Origin: an uncultured archaeon
GTDB taxonomy: Archaea; Thermoplasmatota; Thermoplasmata; Thermoplasmatales; Thermoplasmataceae
Direction: 5' to 3'
Assembly (NCBI GenBank): GCA_000965745.1
Contig: CP009479.1
Coordinates: 2,162,688-2,226,687 of the forward strand
Length of the DNA: 64,000 bases
Positions 17,209 through 25,842 of the stretch are shown here, piece after piece (the first letter of the stretch is position 1; every line of letters begins with the position of its first letter). The notes beneath the pieces were generated by a model. That model saw nothing but the letters and a program-made list of their open reading frames with translations. It did not search any database and had not been told where the DNA came from. Both the position numbers and the translations under genes were made by a program.

Positions 17209-19001
17209 GACACTCCGGTGAATGCCCTGTTGTTGATTAACCTTTCAGGGGGTGCCTGCAGATTCTGCGCAAGTTTTGATCCCGCGGAAGAGCCGTTCTT
17301 CACAATGATGTGGGCTATCGCTGCGGAATAGTTGGCATCATAGGTGACCACCGTAATTGTGCCGTTACCCAATGTGGGCGTTATGGAGAGAACCATGCTC
17401 TTGCCGGCTTTTACGGAGAGCGGGAATGCTGCCTCCTGGGACTGGCCCAGTGGAATTGTCAGGTTCGAGCCCGTGAGGCTGTACTTGATTCCCGGGTCTG
17501 AAAACGAAATTACGTTCAGGTGCAGCGTTGAGAGGCCTGTATTGTACTCGGTAAAATTGTAGGTCTGGTTTTCGAATATGGTGGTCGAGAACGGGTTCTC
17601 ATTGTTCACTGAGAGTATGCCCGAAAGGTCGATAAGCATGATCTTCACAGGATATGTCTTGCTGATCTCGCCCGAGTATGTGGTAATGGAGTAATCATAC
17701 ATGCCTGTCTTGTTTACATTATAGAACGGTATAGTCAGCATGTACGTGGCATTCTCCCCTTTGGCGATGGTTTTGCTCGGCCCCTGGACTTTAAGTGAGG
17801 TCGCCGGGCTTATGGAGAAAGCAGGCACAATTGACGACTGTCCGCTGTTAACGAGGTGCACCATGAGCGTCACGTTCTCGTGGGTTCCGTTTACGATCAC
17901 TGCGTCCGGATTTTCGATCTGCACAGTAAAATCGCTGTTGACAATGTGGTATGGAAACGGCACCATACCCAGGATCAGGATGGCGAATGCGATGACCGCT
18001 AGTGCTTTGCCCGGGGCCAGTACCTTTGATACGTTGTTGAGGGGCTCAGGTCCCTTCATGCCGAGAAGCACCACGAAAACTGCCAGCAGGACCCATGGCG
18101 GATATATGATGCCCAGGCCAATGATTGCGATAATGGAGGCATAGGAGAGGTAAACTGACCTGTTCCCGAATAGTGCCGTGGCAATCAGGCCGCCGTCCAG
18201 GTACCCGGCAGGGAAAGCGTTGAATGAGTTTACTACGATTCCAATCCAGCCTGCGAAGGCTATCGGGTCGAGAATGCCATGGGAGGGCATAACCCTGTTG
18301 AAGAGAAGCTGGAAAATCAGGGGGGAGCTTAGAAGCTCAACCGGGGAATTGATGTTAGGGCTCGTGGGCGGGTTGATGATTGAGTTGAAATTTCCTATAA
18401 ATATTACAACAATTGATGAAGCGAATCCCGCAATGAGCGATGCTGCCCCGGTTTCAATCATTGAGTGCCTGGTCTTGAAAGCCTGCCTGGGGGTGTTTAT
18501 GAAACCCATGGTTCCCAGGCCCAGCGGATCCGGAACAAAGACGGGGAGGGAGTATTTCATTCCGTTCTTGGCCATAACAAAGAATTTCGTGAGCTCCCTT
18601 GAGAGGAAGATCAGAAATAGCGGGAGGGTGAAGTTGATCAGGGAGCTGAAGAGAACGTACGGCAACGAGTTCGAACCAGTGTATCCACGAACATAGGAGT
18701 ACCCGACATATACGACGCTTCCAAGTGATGCGACAAGAAGTATGACCCTCAACAGATAGTTCTGGTTCCTGGAGCCAATGCTCCTGATAACGGTTATCTG
18801 GTTCCTCTCGGAAGAGGACGTGAAACAGACAAAGTCTATGGTCGCGAGTTCATCTACAAGGTGGTTGAAATCATCTTCCAGGTAACTGTTCAGATCTTCG
18901 ATTATAAATGTTATAGAGTTTCCATCAGCAGAAACTTTCCTGTAGTCGTAATATTTGGCTACCGTCTTTTCGATCTGAGCTCTTTCCCTGTCAGAAATCA
19001 T
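17205..19001 (-). CDS. M50/site-2-protease-like membrane protein lacking the HExxH motif
   Basis: 598-residue protein. There is a soluble N-terminal domain (1-80), a multi-pass core (about 82-360) with the M50/EGY-like pattern (KYSLPVFVPDPLGLGTMGFI at 149-168), and the second metal motif region NSFNAFPAGYLDGG (258-271) with its Asp269. An outward-facing C-terminal part (370-580) has repeated beta-sandwich-like segments rich in N-glycosylation-type sites. The zinc-binding HExxH expected in the first core helix reads R135-E-L-T-K139, so both His are replaced by basic residues. It is likely a non-proteolytic homologue. It follows alaS by 12 nt. Confidence 0.75.
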   Translation of the reverse strand: MISDRERAQIEKTVAKYYDYRKVSADGNSITFIIEDLNSYLEDDFNHLVDELATIDFVCFTSSSERNQITVIRSIGSRNQNYLLRVILLVASLGSVVYVGYSYVRGYTGSNSLPYVLFSSLINFTLPLFLIFLSRELTKFFVMAKNGMKYSLPVFVPDPLGLGTMGFINTPRQAFKTRHSMIETGAASLIAGFASSIVVIFIGNFNSIINPPTSPNINSPVELLSSPLIFQLLFNRVMPSHGILDPIAFAGWIGIVVNSFNAFPAGYLDGGLIATALFGNRSVYLSYASIIAIIGLGIIYPPWVLLAVFVVLLGMKGPEPLNNVSKVLAPGKALAVIAFAILILGMVPFPYHIVNSDFTVQIENPDAVIVNGTHENVTLMVHLVNSGQSSIVPAFSISPATSLKVQGPSKTIAKGENATYMLTIPFYNVNKTGMYDYSITTYSGEISKTYPVKIMLIDLSGILSVNNENPFSTTIFENQTYNFTEYNTGLSTLHLNVISFSDPGIKYSLTGSNLTIPLGQSQEAAFPLSVKAGKSMVLSITPTLGNGTITVVTYDANYSAAIAHIIVKNGSSAGSKLAQNLQAPPERLINNRAFTGVS

Positions 19002-19013
19002 TAGGAATCCGGG

Positions 19014-21701
19014 TTAGAGCTTATCAAAAACCTCCTTTATTAAGTTTTCATCCACAGTCTCATGTGAAACGGCTGTGGAGTAGCTTGGGGTTCCGCCGAC
19101 TTCAGCAGTGCTCCCGAGGATCGAGGCCAACACTGTTCTGCCATCAACCTTTCCCTTGGATATTACCACATAACCGTATTCACTCCCTCCGGCATCATTG
19201 ATGATGAGGAAAAGTTTGTACGGCTTGGAGAAAAGAGCCTTTGCAAGCAGTTTCATGCCCTCTTCTGTAAGATTTGACCTCATTACTGCAGCCCCGCCCC
19301 ATGGGTACTCAAGAACTTCTGCCTGATCTATTGTCTTGTTGACATTCCTCTTGAGGAGCGCCTCTTTTTCCTTCTTCAGTTCAATGTTCTCCCTGACGAT
19401 TGACTGCACCCTGCCGGGTATCTCGGAAATGTCTGTTGCAAGAGCAGACTGCAAAGCCCTCGCAGACGCATATATTCCCTGAACGTATTCAAGAGCAGCT
19501 TCGCCAGCTACAAAGGTGATCCGCTGTATCCCCTCCTGGACACTTTCAGTGTTGACTATCTTCAGGAACCCGAGTTCTGATGTATTGCTCAGGTGGGTTC
19601 CGCCGCAGCCTTCCACATCAACACCTTCGATCTCCACCAGCCTAAGCTTCGGTGAGAGGGGGACGCCTCCCTGAAAGACAGAGAAGCCATATTTCTCGAT
19701 TGCCTTGTTCCAGTCGACGTTTTTTACACGTATGTTGCGCCCTTCCCTGATCAGCTCCAGGCATCTTCTCTCGATCTTCCTTATATCTTCATCACTGAGC
19801 TTCCGGTAGTGCGTTATGTCAATCCGGGATGTTTCAACCCCTTTCTGCACACCGAACTGCCAAACGTGCGGGCCGAGTATTTCCTTCATCACCCCGAGGA
19901 TAAGGTGGGTTGCGGAATGGTGCGCCATGAGCCTGTGCCTGCGGAAAGTGTCGATATGCCCCATTATGCGGGAGCTCTTTGGTATGTCCCCTTCTATCCA
20001 GTGCACAATTGTATCGCCGTACCTTTCAACCTTCTTGACCTGGATCTTCTTTCCCCTGTATACAAAATACCCCAGATCCGTAGGCTGGCCCCCACCTTCA
20101 GGGTAGAATGCAGTCTGGTTGAGTATAATGTACCCATTGCCTGAATCCATGACTATTGCGTTGAACTCTGAAATCCTGACATCGTCATAGTACAGTGGTC
20201 GGGTTTTTATGCTGGGGAACTGGAGTTCCCGCTTCTTCCCGGGCTCAACGTTATCGTGAAGGGAAATAACACGAGTATGGAAATCATCTGGCACCTCGAT
20301 GACTTTGCCAGTCTTCTCCTTGACGATTGACGCGACAAAATCCGGGTGCAGGCCGTAAGAGTCGTAGAGTTTCAGCAGATCATCCGGCTTGATTTCTTTC
20401 TGCCTGCTCAATGACCTTTCGACTATACCCCTCCCCTTTTCAAGGGTTTCCTGATATTTCTCTGCCTCTTCCTGAAGCATAAGGTGCACAAAATCTCTGG
20501 GATAATTCTTTACTATGTTCCTGAGGCTTTCCCAGTGCATCTCTATGAGTTCCTCCATTGTGCCCCTGAAGTTAATCAGCTCAATGTGCCTGAGGGTTCT
20601 GCGTATCAGGAGCCTGGCCAGATATCCTGCCTTTACATTCGATGGTATAACATAATCTGAAAACAGAAGGAGGAGTGTCCTCGTGTGGTCTGCAACAACG
20701 AACGCAGACTTGAGTGTGTTGTATTCCTTCAGGAATTCCTCTTCCGTCATATTGTTGCCTATTCTTGCAACCTCCGGGAGAATCAGCCTTATAATTTCGT
20801 TTTCATGCAGATCCTCGTGCTCTGCAAAATTCTGGACAATTATCTCCAGAATCCTCCTGTCAATGAGGCTTGCATCGGAGTTTTCAAGAACATGATCAAC
20901 TATGCCGGGATATATGGCCTCATACACTGTCGGTGTCCCCTGGGAAAGCCATGTGAGCCTTTCAAGCCCATACCCGGTATCAACAACCTTCAGTTCCATC
21001 GGAGAATATGTGAGACCATCGATCTCTGTGGTGCCTTCGGGATCTGCCACCATGTCCATGAATACAAGGGTTGCGACCTCCAGACCTTCTACAAGAACCT
21101 CAAGAGCATTTCCGCCATTCCCGCCCCCCGACCAGGGCTTTTCCTTGTAGGTTACCAGCTTGGGTTCAATCCCAAGCTTCTCCGTCAGGAATGAGTGGCA
21201 GTAGGAAACAGTCTCTTCCTTCCAGTATACTTGCTTTCTGTTGTTGAATGAATCGTGGCACATCATCTCGAAAGTTGTAAGGTGCCTGCCCGTCTTGCCC
21301 ACATTGTCAACGTCGACCATCCTTATGCTCGGCTGGGACATAACGAGGGGGTTTGCCGGAGGAGGCACAACACCTGATGTCACGTGTGGCTGGAAATCAT
21401 AGATTGAGGCGTTGACAAGGAGGACATCGTCCCTCCACCTTGGAACTACAGGGTAAGGGCTTATGAAGGTGTGCCCGTCCCTGAAGAAGCTGATGAACTC
21501 CTCCCGCATCTCGTCCAGAGTGTATTTCCTGCTCACTGGAGGGGTGTTAATGAAAGTATACCTGTCACATGGCGGGTCCCCACAGGTCTTCCTGCCCGGA
21601 TCGCCAGTCCAGAAATAATGATGGCAATTGCTGCACTGTTTTCTAGTGAATCGGTTGTCCGAAAAGAATTTCAGTTCCAGTGGATTCTTCTGTTCAGTCA
21701 T
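19014..21701 (-). CDS. alaS: Alanyl-tRNA synthetase (archaeal type)
   Basis: Charges tRNA-Ala. The 895 residues begin with the archaeal N-terminal zinc-ribbon (QCSNCHHYFW, TCGDPPCDRYTF) before the class II catalytic core. The editing domain has HHSATHLI and the CGGTH zinc motif (VEGCGGTHLSNT), and a C-terminal dimerisation/C-Ala domain follows. An AGGAG ribosome site lies before the ATG. It is the second gene of a minus-strand operon headed by a methyltransferase and followed by the M50-like gene. Confidence 0.96.
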   Translation of the reverse strand: MTEQKNPLELKFFSDNRFTRKQCSNCHHYFWTGDPGRKTCGDPPCDRYTFINTPPVSRKYTLDEMREEFISFFRDGHTFISPYPVVPRWRDDVLLVNASIYDFQPHVTSGVVPPPANPLVMSQPSIRMVDVDNVGKTGRHLTTFEMMCHDSFNNRKQVYWKEETVSYCHSFLTEKLGIEPKLVTYKEKPWSGGGNGGNALEVLVEGLEVATLVFMDMVADPEGTTEIDGLTYSPMELKVVDTGYGLERLTWLSQGTPTVYEAIYPGIVDHVLENSDASLIDRRILEIIVQNFAEHEDLHENEIIRLILPEVARIGNNMTEEEFLKEYNTLKSAFVVADHTRTLLLLFSDYVIPSNVKAGYLARLLIRRTLRHIELINFRGTMEELIEMHWESLRNIVKNYPRDFVHLMLQEEAEKYQETLEKGRGIVERSLSRQKEIKPDDLLKLYDSYGLHPDFVASIVKEKTGKVIEVPDDFHTRVISLHDNVEPGKKRELQFPSIKTRPLYYDDVRISEFNAIVMDSGNGYIILNQTAFYPEGGGQPTDLGYFVYRGKKIQVKKVERYGDTIVHWIEGDIPKSSRIMGHIDTFRRHRLMAHHSATHLILGVMKEILGPHVWQFGVQKGVETSRIDITHYRKLSDEDIRKIERRCLELIREGRNIRVKNVDWNKAIEKYGFSVFQGGVPLSPKLRLVEIEGVDVEGCGGTHLSNTSELGFLKIVNTESVQEGIQRITFVAGEAALEYVQGIYASARALQSALATDISEIPGRVQSIVRENIELKKEKEALLKRNVNKTIDQAEVLEYPWGGAAVMRSNLTEEGMKLLAKALFSKPYKLFLIINDAGGSEYGYVVISKGKVDGRTVLASILGSTAEVGGTPSYSTAVSHETVDENLIKEVFDKL

Positions 21702-21740
21702 GATGTACTCCTGCCTAGGTTATCGCGGCATATTGCCGAC

Positions 21741-22490
21741 TTAAGCCGGTTTACCGGCAACGATGACTGCCCTCTTTTTTATGAAGGAAGTATCATCCTC
21801 CATAAATCCTATCAGTTTCTTAAATTCTGGTGTCGCATATGTCAGGAATTCAAGGCACTCCTTTCCTTCTTCTGATTCCATTGGAACCGGATGCAGCCAT
21901 TTCTCAAACCTTATCCTGTCCTCATACCCGATTGCTTCCCTTATTTGGAATCCTGCAGTCTTGAGCAGTCGTTTCCAGGAGGTAAGGGTTTCGGCCCCAG
22001 CATGTGAAGGGTCCCTTATGGCCTCAAATTTATCATACCTGCGTTCCACATCGCCCTCCGGCGATACCATGTCTGATATCCCAAGTGTCCCGCCCGGCTT
22101 CAGCACCCTGAAAGCCTCCGCAAGGAACGCCGGCTTGTCTGAGAAATGATGGGGTGCCCTCCTGCTGGTAACAATGTCGAATTCACCGTCACTGTATGGA
22201 AGTTTTTCAACGTCCCCAACAACAAATTCTATGTTAGCTGTATTTTCGGATTCTGCGAGCTTTCTCGCCTGTAAAAGCATTTCCGAGGTCTTGTCGAGCG
22301 CAGCAACATGCTTTACTTTTTTTGCCAATGCAACAGCGGTGAACCCTGTTCCGGTGGCAAGGTCAAGTGCATTGAGAGAAGCGTTAACGTTTAGGAGGCT
22401 TATCAGGAGCTCAAGGTCGGACCCCTTTGCATGGGAATCGCTCTTAGCGTACTCTTCTGCGTATTTTCCAAAAAATTCCTTGACGTCCAT
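21741..22490 (-). CDS. SAM-dependent methyltransferase (UbiE-like class I)
   Basis: 249-residue Rossmann methyltransferase with motif I LDLATGTGFTAVAL, an acidic motif II (VAALDKTSEM), GDVEKLPYSDGEFD and the motif III region RVLKPGGTLGISDM. The substrate is unknown. I placed the start at the ATG at 22490 because a TATA element (CGATATTTTATTC, about 22513-22524) lies 27 nt upstream, giving a leaderless message; a TTG at 22505 would extend it by five residues. Confidence 0.82.
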   Translation of the reverse strand: MDVKEFFGKYAEEYAKSDSHAKGSDLELLISLLNVNASLNALDLATGTGFTAVALAKKVKHVAALDKTSEMLLQARKLAESENTANIEFVVGDVEKLPYSDGEFDIVTSRRAPHHFSDKPAFLAEAFRVLKPGGTLGISDMVSPEGDVERRYDKFEAIRDPSHAGAETLTSWKRLLKTAGFQIREAIGYEDRIRFEKWLHPVPMESEEGKECLEFLTYATPEFKKLIGFMEDDTSFIKKRAVIVAGKPA

Positions 22491-22544
22491 ATGCACGTAT
22501 TCCAATGCAGAATAAAATATCGTTTATGACCCTATGCCGGTCCC

Positions 22545-23198
22545 TTACCTTTCCAGATAAATGAAGTAATGGGCCTTGTGGAAGGGCTTCAGGTTGATAA
22601 CTTCCTTGACCCTGAAGCCCTCGATTTCCTCGAGTGATCTGTTGAGTATCTGTTTTTCAGAAAGCCTTGATGATATTGCTCTCATTTTCAGAATGAGAAT
22701 GGCGCTTGATGCATTCGGGCAGCTTGCTGCGTTATTGTTGAATATCTGGACCTGGTTCCGCTGTGATATATCCTGGTATATCGTATCGATACGATCCAGA
22801 AAATGCACGTAACGCTCAACAAAATTCGCATCTTCGAGGATTGGGAAAATGTTCCTCCTCCCCTCTGACAGCTTGATTAGCTTCACAAACGATTCGTACG
22901 AGGACTCCACAGCGAATATCCTGCCCTCATAGCACACATCGGAAATGTGGCTCACAGTTGTGCCTGTTGAAGCTCCCAGATAGAGGACATTGCTGTCGGC
23001 CCTGAAGCTGAAATGCTCAAGGCCAAGGTTCAGGGCTGCTGAGAGCTTGCTTCTCTTAGGGTCCCAGTATCTGACGTATTTTCCCTTTTTCTTCGAAACC
23101 CGTTCACCATAAACGCTTACCGGGTAATCGGATACTGTGTAGTAATTCCGGTTAAGATGCGAAAGCCTGCTTTCGCCGAGTTTGATTTCAGCCACCAC
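22545..23198 (-). CDS. flpA: Fibrillarin-like rRNA/tRNA 2'-O-methyltransferase
   Basis: Catalytic subunit of C/D-box sRNPs, methylating ribose 2'-OH at sites chosen by guide RNAs. The 217 residues show RYWDPKRSKLSAAL, the SAM-binding VLYLGASTGTTVSHISD, GRIFAVESSYESF, and a catalytic region with DTIYQDISQRNQ. The usual partner nop5 is not adjacent. A TATA element at about 23219-23229 (read on the minus strand) is 27 nt from the GTG at 23198, so the message is probably leaderless; the same A/T block can serve rightward transcription. Confidence 0.93.
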   Translation of the reverse strand: MVAEIKLGESRLSHLNRNYYTVSDYPVSVYGERVSKKKGKYVRYWDPKRSKLSAALNLGLEHFSFRADSNVLYLGASTGTTVSHISDVCYEGRIFAVESSYESFVKLIKLSEGRRNIFPILEDANFVERYVHFLDRIDTIYQDISQRNQVQIFNNNAASCPNASSAILILKMRAISSRLSEKQILNRSLEEIEGFRVKEVINLKPFHKAHYFIYLER

Positions 23199-23231
23199 TA
23201 TAACGTAAGCCCGGGATGGTTAAAATAAGTT

Positions 23232-23256
23232 GCCGGAAGCCGGTGCTGATTCCGGC
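23232..23256 (+). repeat. GC-rich hairpin in the flpA-mbf1 intergenic region
   Basis: GCCGGAA (23232-23238) and TTCCGGC (23250-23256) form a perfect 7-bp stem with an 11-nt loop, just upstream of a strong ribosome-binding site. It may be an RNA leader structure. No family is recognised. Confidence 0.4.
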
Positions 23257-23277
23257 CAGACTCACGGGAGGTGTTAT

Positions 23278-23322
23278 ATGGCAAACTTTAACTGGTCATG
23301 GGGTGAGAGCCTAAATTATTAA
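23278..23322 (+). CDS. Possible 14-residue leader peptide upstream of mbf1
   Basis: A very strong Shine-Dalgarno (GGGAGGTG, 23266-23273) sits four bases before an ATG opening a 14-codon frame, MANFNWSWGESLNY, with two tryptophans. It ends 30 nt before the mbf1 start and overlaps the TATA-like block of that gene. It could be a microprotein or leader peptide; the ribosome site is the only positive evidence. Confidence 0.35.
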   Translation: MANFNWSWGESLNY

Positions 23323-23351
23323 AGCTCGATTCCATTTTCATCTGGATCAAA

Positions 23352-23807
23352 ATGGAATGTGAAATGTGTGGCAGGAAGACCACAAAGACCAACAGAGTCA
23401 GAATAGACCACGCAATTCTGAACGTGTGCGACACCTGCGCAAAGTTCGGTGAACCAGTCAACCCAATTCATGGATACGACAAGGTCCGTTACAATAAACC
23501 AGATGAGATTACTGTGACAATCCCTGAAAAGAAACCCTCCTACGTGAGGACTGGCCCAAGGCCGACGCCAAAGCCCAAACCGAAGAGGAAGCCTAACGTT
23601 GAGGAACTGGACATAGTTCCTGAATATGCCGAACTGATTAAAGAGGCAAGGTCAAGGCATTCAATGACACAGGAGGATCTCGCAAAAAAGATTCTGGAGA
23701 GGAAGCACGTCCTCTCTAACATCGAGAGAGGTGAATTACTTCCGGACATAAAAACAGCCAGAAAGCTTGAAAAAGCCCTCGGCATAAAACTTGTTGAGAG
23801 CGCGTGA
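23352..23807 (+). CDS. mbf1: Multiprotein bridging factor 1 (archaeal MBF1)
   Basis: 151-residue archaeal MBF1. It has an N-terminal zinc ribbon (MECEMCGRKT and NVCDTCAKFG, CxxC...CxxC), a basic proline/lysine linker (about 60-82), then an XRE-type helix-turn-helix at about 90-148 (SMTQEDLAKKILERKHVLSN, ERGELLPDIKTARKLEKALG). Archaeal MBF1 associates with ribosomes and transcription factors. It has its own upstream A/T-rich TATA region (23311-23323). Confidence 0.93.
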   Translation: MECEMCGRKTTKTNRVRIDHAILNVCDTCAKFGEPVNPIHGYDKVRYNKPDEITVTIPEKKPSYVRTGPRPTPKPKPKRKPNVEELDIVPEYAELIKEARSRHSMTQEDLAKKILERKHVLSNIERGELLPDIKTARKLEKALGIKLVESA

Positions 23808-23952
23808 ATGAGTGTCACGGTGAAGTGCTGTCTGACTGCCTTACTGGTTGATAACTCTTGCGTTCCCATGTATGCTTAACGAAATCTTGACTAATTCTCA
23901 ACTAAAAAAAACTTAAATAACTTGGTTTTTTTAGTTATCTCAGGTAGACAAA

Positions 23953-24240
23953 TTGAAAATCGATGTAGGACAGAGATTTGATTTCGAAGTTGATCGAGAA
24001 GATATTGAGGAGATAGAGGAAGGATCAATAATCGCCACATGGTACCACATGGGATCCCCTATTTATGTGGAGCTTATGGTCAACAAGAGCCTCGTGAAGG
24101 AAATCCGAAAGATTTTCAAAGACAACCTTAGAAAAACAGCTCTGGTATCAATAACAAGAGTCTCAAAATCGAGATACGTCGTGGAGCCTACGGTCGTGCT
24201 TGTTAACAAACAGGGCAATGGCATAACAACAGTAAAATAA
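23953..24240 (+). CDS. Unknown small acidic/beta-rich protein
   Basis: 95-residue protein starting at TTG with AGGT six to nine bases upstream, preceded by a TATA-like CTTAAATAAC (about 23910-23920). The N-terminal third is acidic (FEVDREDIEEIEEGS); the rest alternates beta-like hydrophobics. I recognise no family. The promoter and ribosome site with clean codon structure support it as a real single-gene transcript. Confidence 0.6.
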   Translation: MKIDVGQRFDFEVDREDIEEIEEGSIIATWYHMGSPIYVELMVNKSLVKEIRKIFKDNLRKTALVSITRVSKSRYVVEPTVVLVNKQGNGITTVK

Positions 24241-24312
24241 CCCCGATAGGAACCTATTTTTACATCATTTTAGGTCACGCCCTCACGTTTTATCGAACAT
24301 CGAATAAGAAAA

Positions 24313-24343
24313 TGTTAAATACATGAATTTAGTACATTCATGT
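24313..24343 (+). promoter_or_regulatory. Promoter with perfect 8-bp inverted repeat
   Basis: TATA-like TGTTAAATA (24313-24321) is followed by ACATGAAT (24321-24328), a 7-nt spacer and ATTCATGT (24336-24343), a perfect inverted repeat spanning the expected transcription start. The next start codon, 9 nt later, opens a 46-codon frame. Confidence 0.5.
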
Positions 24344-24351
24344 GGTCACCA

Positions 24352-24492
24352 ATGGCACGGAAGAAAGTCTTTGATTATGACCTTGATGACACAGCCAGTT
24401 TTGAAGAGCTCGAAAGAGATATTTTTGGAGAAGGTGATTTAGGTAAAAAAAGGAATTCAGGGGACAATTCTCGTCCTGTCTCTCGGAAATAA
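24352..24492 (+). CDS. Possible 46-residue protein convergent with aspS
   Basis: A short frame, MARKKVFDYDLDD onward, acidic in the middle (FEELERDIFGEGD) and basic at both ends. It lies behind a TATA box and operator-like inverted repeat and overlaps the last 36 nt of the opposite-strand aspS. I recognise no family. The promoter is better evidence than the frame, so the product might instead be a short RNA. Confidence 0.45.
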   Translation: MARKKVFDYDLDDTASFEELERDIFGEGDLGKKRNSGDNSRPVSRK

Positions 24493-25746
24493 TGTTGCCT
24501 CGCGTATATTGGGCAGGCCGCACAGGATCATCACGAGCCTTTCCAGGCCGATTGCCCACCCCGCGTGAGGGGGCATCCCGTATTTAAATGCTTTAATGTA
24601 GAAATCAAATTCGCTTGGATTAAGGCCTTTATCCAAGAATCTTTTTTCTAATATTTCCGGATTGTGGACCCTCTGTGCTCCAGAGGTAATCTCGAGTTCA
24701 TTAAACTGCAGGTCAAATGAATTTGTCAATGCCGGATCTTCAGGTTTGGGCATTGTGTAAAAGGGCCTCATTGAGGACGGCCAGTCGATTATGAAGTAGA
24801 AGCCATTGAACTTGTTCCCGATAACCTTAAGCTGTTCCGGTGAGAAATCATCGCCGAACTCAAGGTTCATTCCAGCGTCGTTGATCAACTTCCTGCATTC
24901 TTCGTATGTGATCCTGGGAAAGGGAGTTTTCACCCTGTCAACATGGATTCCGTGCTTCTCCATCTGATCAGAGTGTCTGGACAGCATTTCATCCACACCG
25001 TGCTTAATCGCATTTTCAAGGAATGCCATTGCGTCGTTGTGGTCAGCGAAACTTACTTCTATGTCTATTGACGTGAATTCATTCAGGTGCCTGGTCGTGT
25101 TATGCTGCTCAGCCCTGAAGGCAGGTCCAACCTCGAATACGCGGTCCAGGCCGCATGACATAAGGATCTCCTTGTATAGCTGGGGTGACTGGTTAAGGTA
25201 AGCTTCCTTCTCGAAGTACTTCACGCTGAAAAGGTCTGCACCACCCTCTGTTGCTGCAGCCACTATCTTTGGCGTGTGGACTTCAATGAATTCCTGGCTG
25301 TTGAAAAATTTGCGTATCCCCCACAGCATTGTGCTCTCTATCTGGAAAATCAGTGCTTTCTCCGGTTTTCTGATATCAATGAACCTGTTGTTGAGCCTTG
25401 TATCGAAATCCGCTTCAACCGGATCATCAACGCCCAGAGGAAGCGGTGCCAGGGATTCATTAAGAATTTCTATTTTCTCAGCGACTATATCAACGCCGAG
25501 TTTTGAGGCTGACTTCCTGTCCCATTTTCCCTTTACTGCTATGACGGATTCCCTGTTTAGGCCAACGATTTTCTCTTCATTGTCGAGTGTGCCTTTCCTT
25601 ATTGTCACCTGGGCCATGCCCGACGTATCCCTGACTGTCAGGAATATAACATTCTTGAGTGATCTTGTGTCCTGTATCCAGACGGCAATGTTCACTTCCC
25701 CTTCAATGTCGTTGGCAATTATGTCGCTGATAAGGCTCCTCTGCAT
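24457..25746 (-). CDS. aspS: Aspartyl-tRNA synthetase
   Basis: Charges tRNA-Asp (and perhaps tRNA-Asn). The 429-residue product has an N-terminal OB anticodon-binding domain and a class IIb core with FIEVHTPKIVAAATEGGADLF (motif 2 region as FEVGPAFRAEQHNTTRHLNE, seen in parts) and motif 3 GWAIGLERLVMILCG. Whether it discriminates Asp from Asn tRNA cannot be decided here. The ATG at 25746 is preferred over the TTG three codons upstream because a TATA element (TATTTTTATTAAG, 25767-25780) lies 27 nt before it. Confidence 0.95.
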   Translation of the reverse strand: MQRSLISDIIANDIEGEVNIAVWIQDTRSLKNVIFLTVRDTSGMAQVTIRKGTLDNEEKIVGLNRESVIAVKGKWDRKSASKLGVDIVAEKIEILNESLAPLPLGVDDPVEADFDTRLNNRFIDIRKPEKALIFQIESTMLWGIRKFFNSQEFIEVHTPKIVAAATEGGADLFSVKYFEKEAYLNQSPQLYKEILMSCGLDRVFEVGPAFRAEQHNTTRHLNEFTSIDIEVSFADHNDAMAFLENAIKHGVDEMLSRHSDQMEKHGIHVDRVKTPFPRITYEECRKLINDAGMNLEFGDDFSPEQLKVIGNKFNGFYFIIDWPSSMRPFYTMPKPEDPALTNSFDLQFNELEITSGAQRVHNPEILEKRFLDKGLNPSEFDFYIKAFKYGMPPHAGWAIGLERLVMILCGLPNIREATLFPRDRTRIVP

Positions 25747-25842
25747 GGGTTCCAAAGCTCATCCATCTTAATAAAAATACTCAGTAGCCCGCGAAAAAGA
25801 AATTAGTGTAAAACTTAATAATATTGTTTATAATTAATAAAT

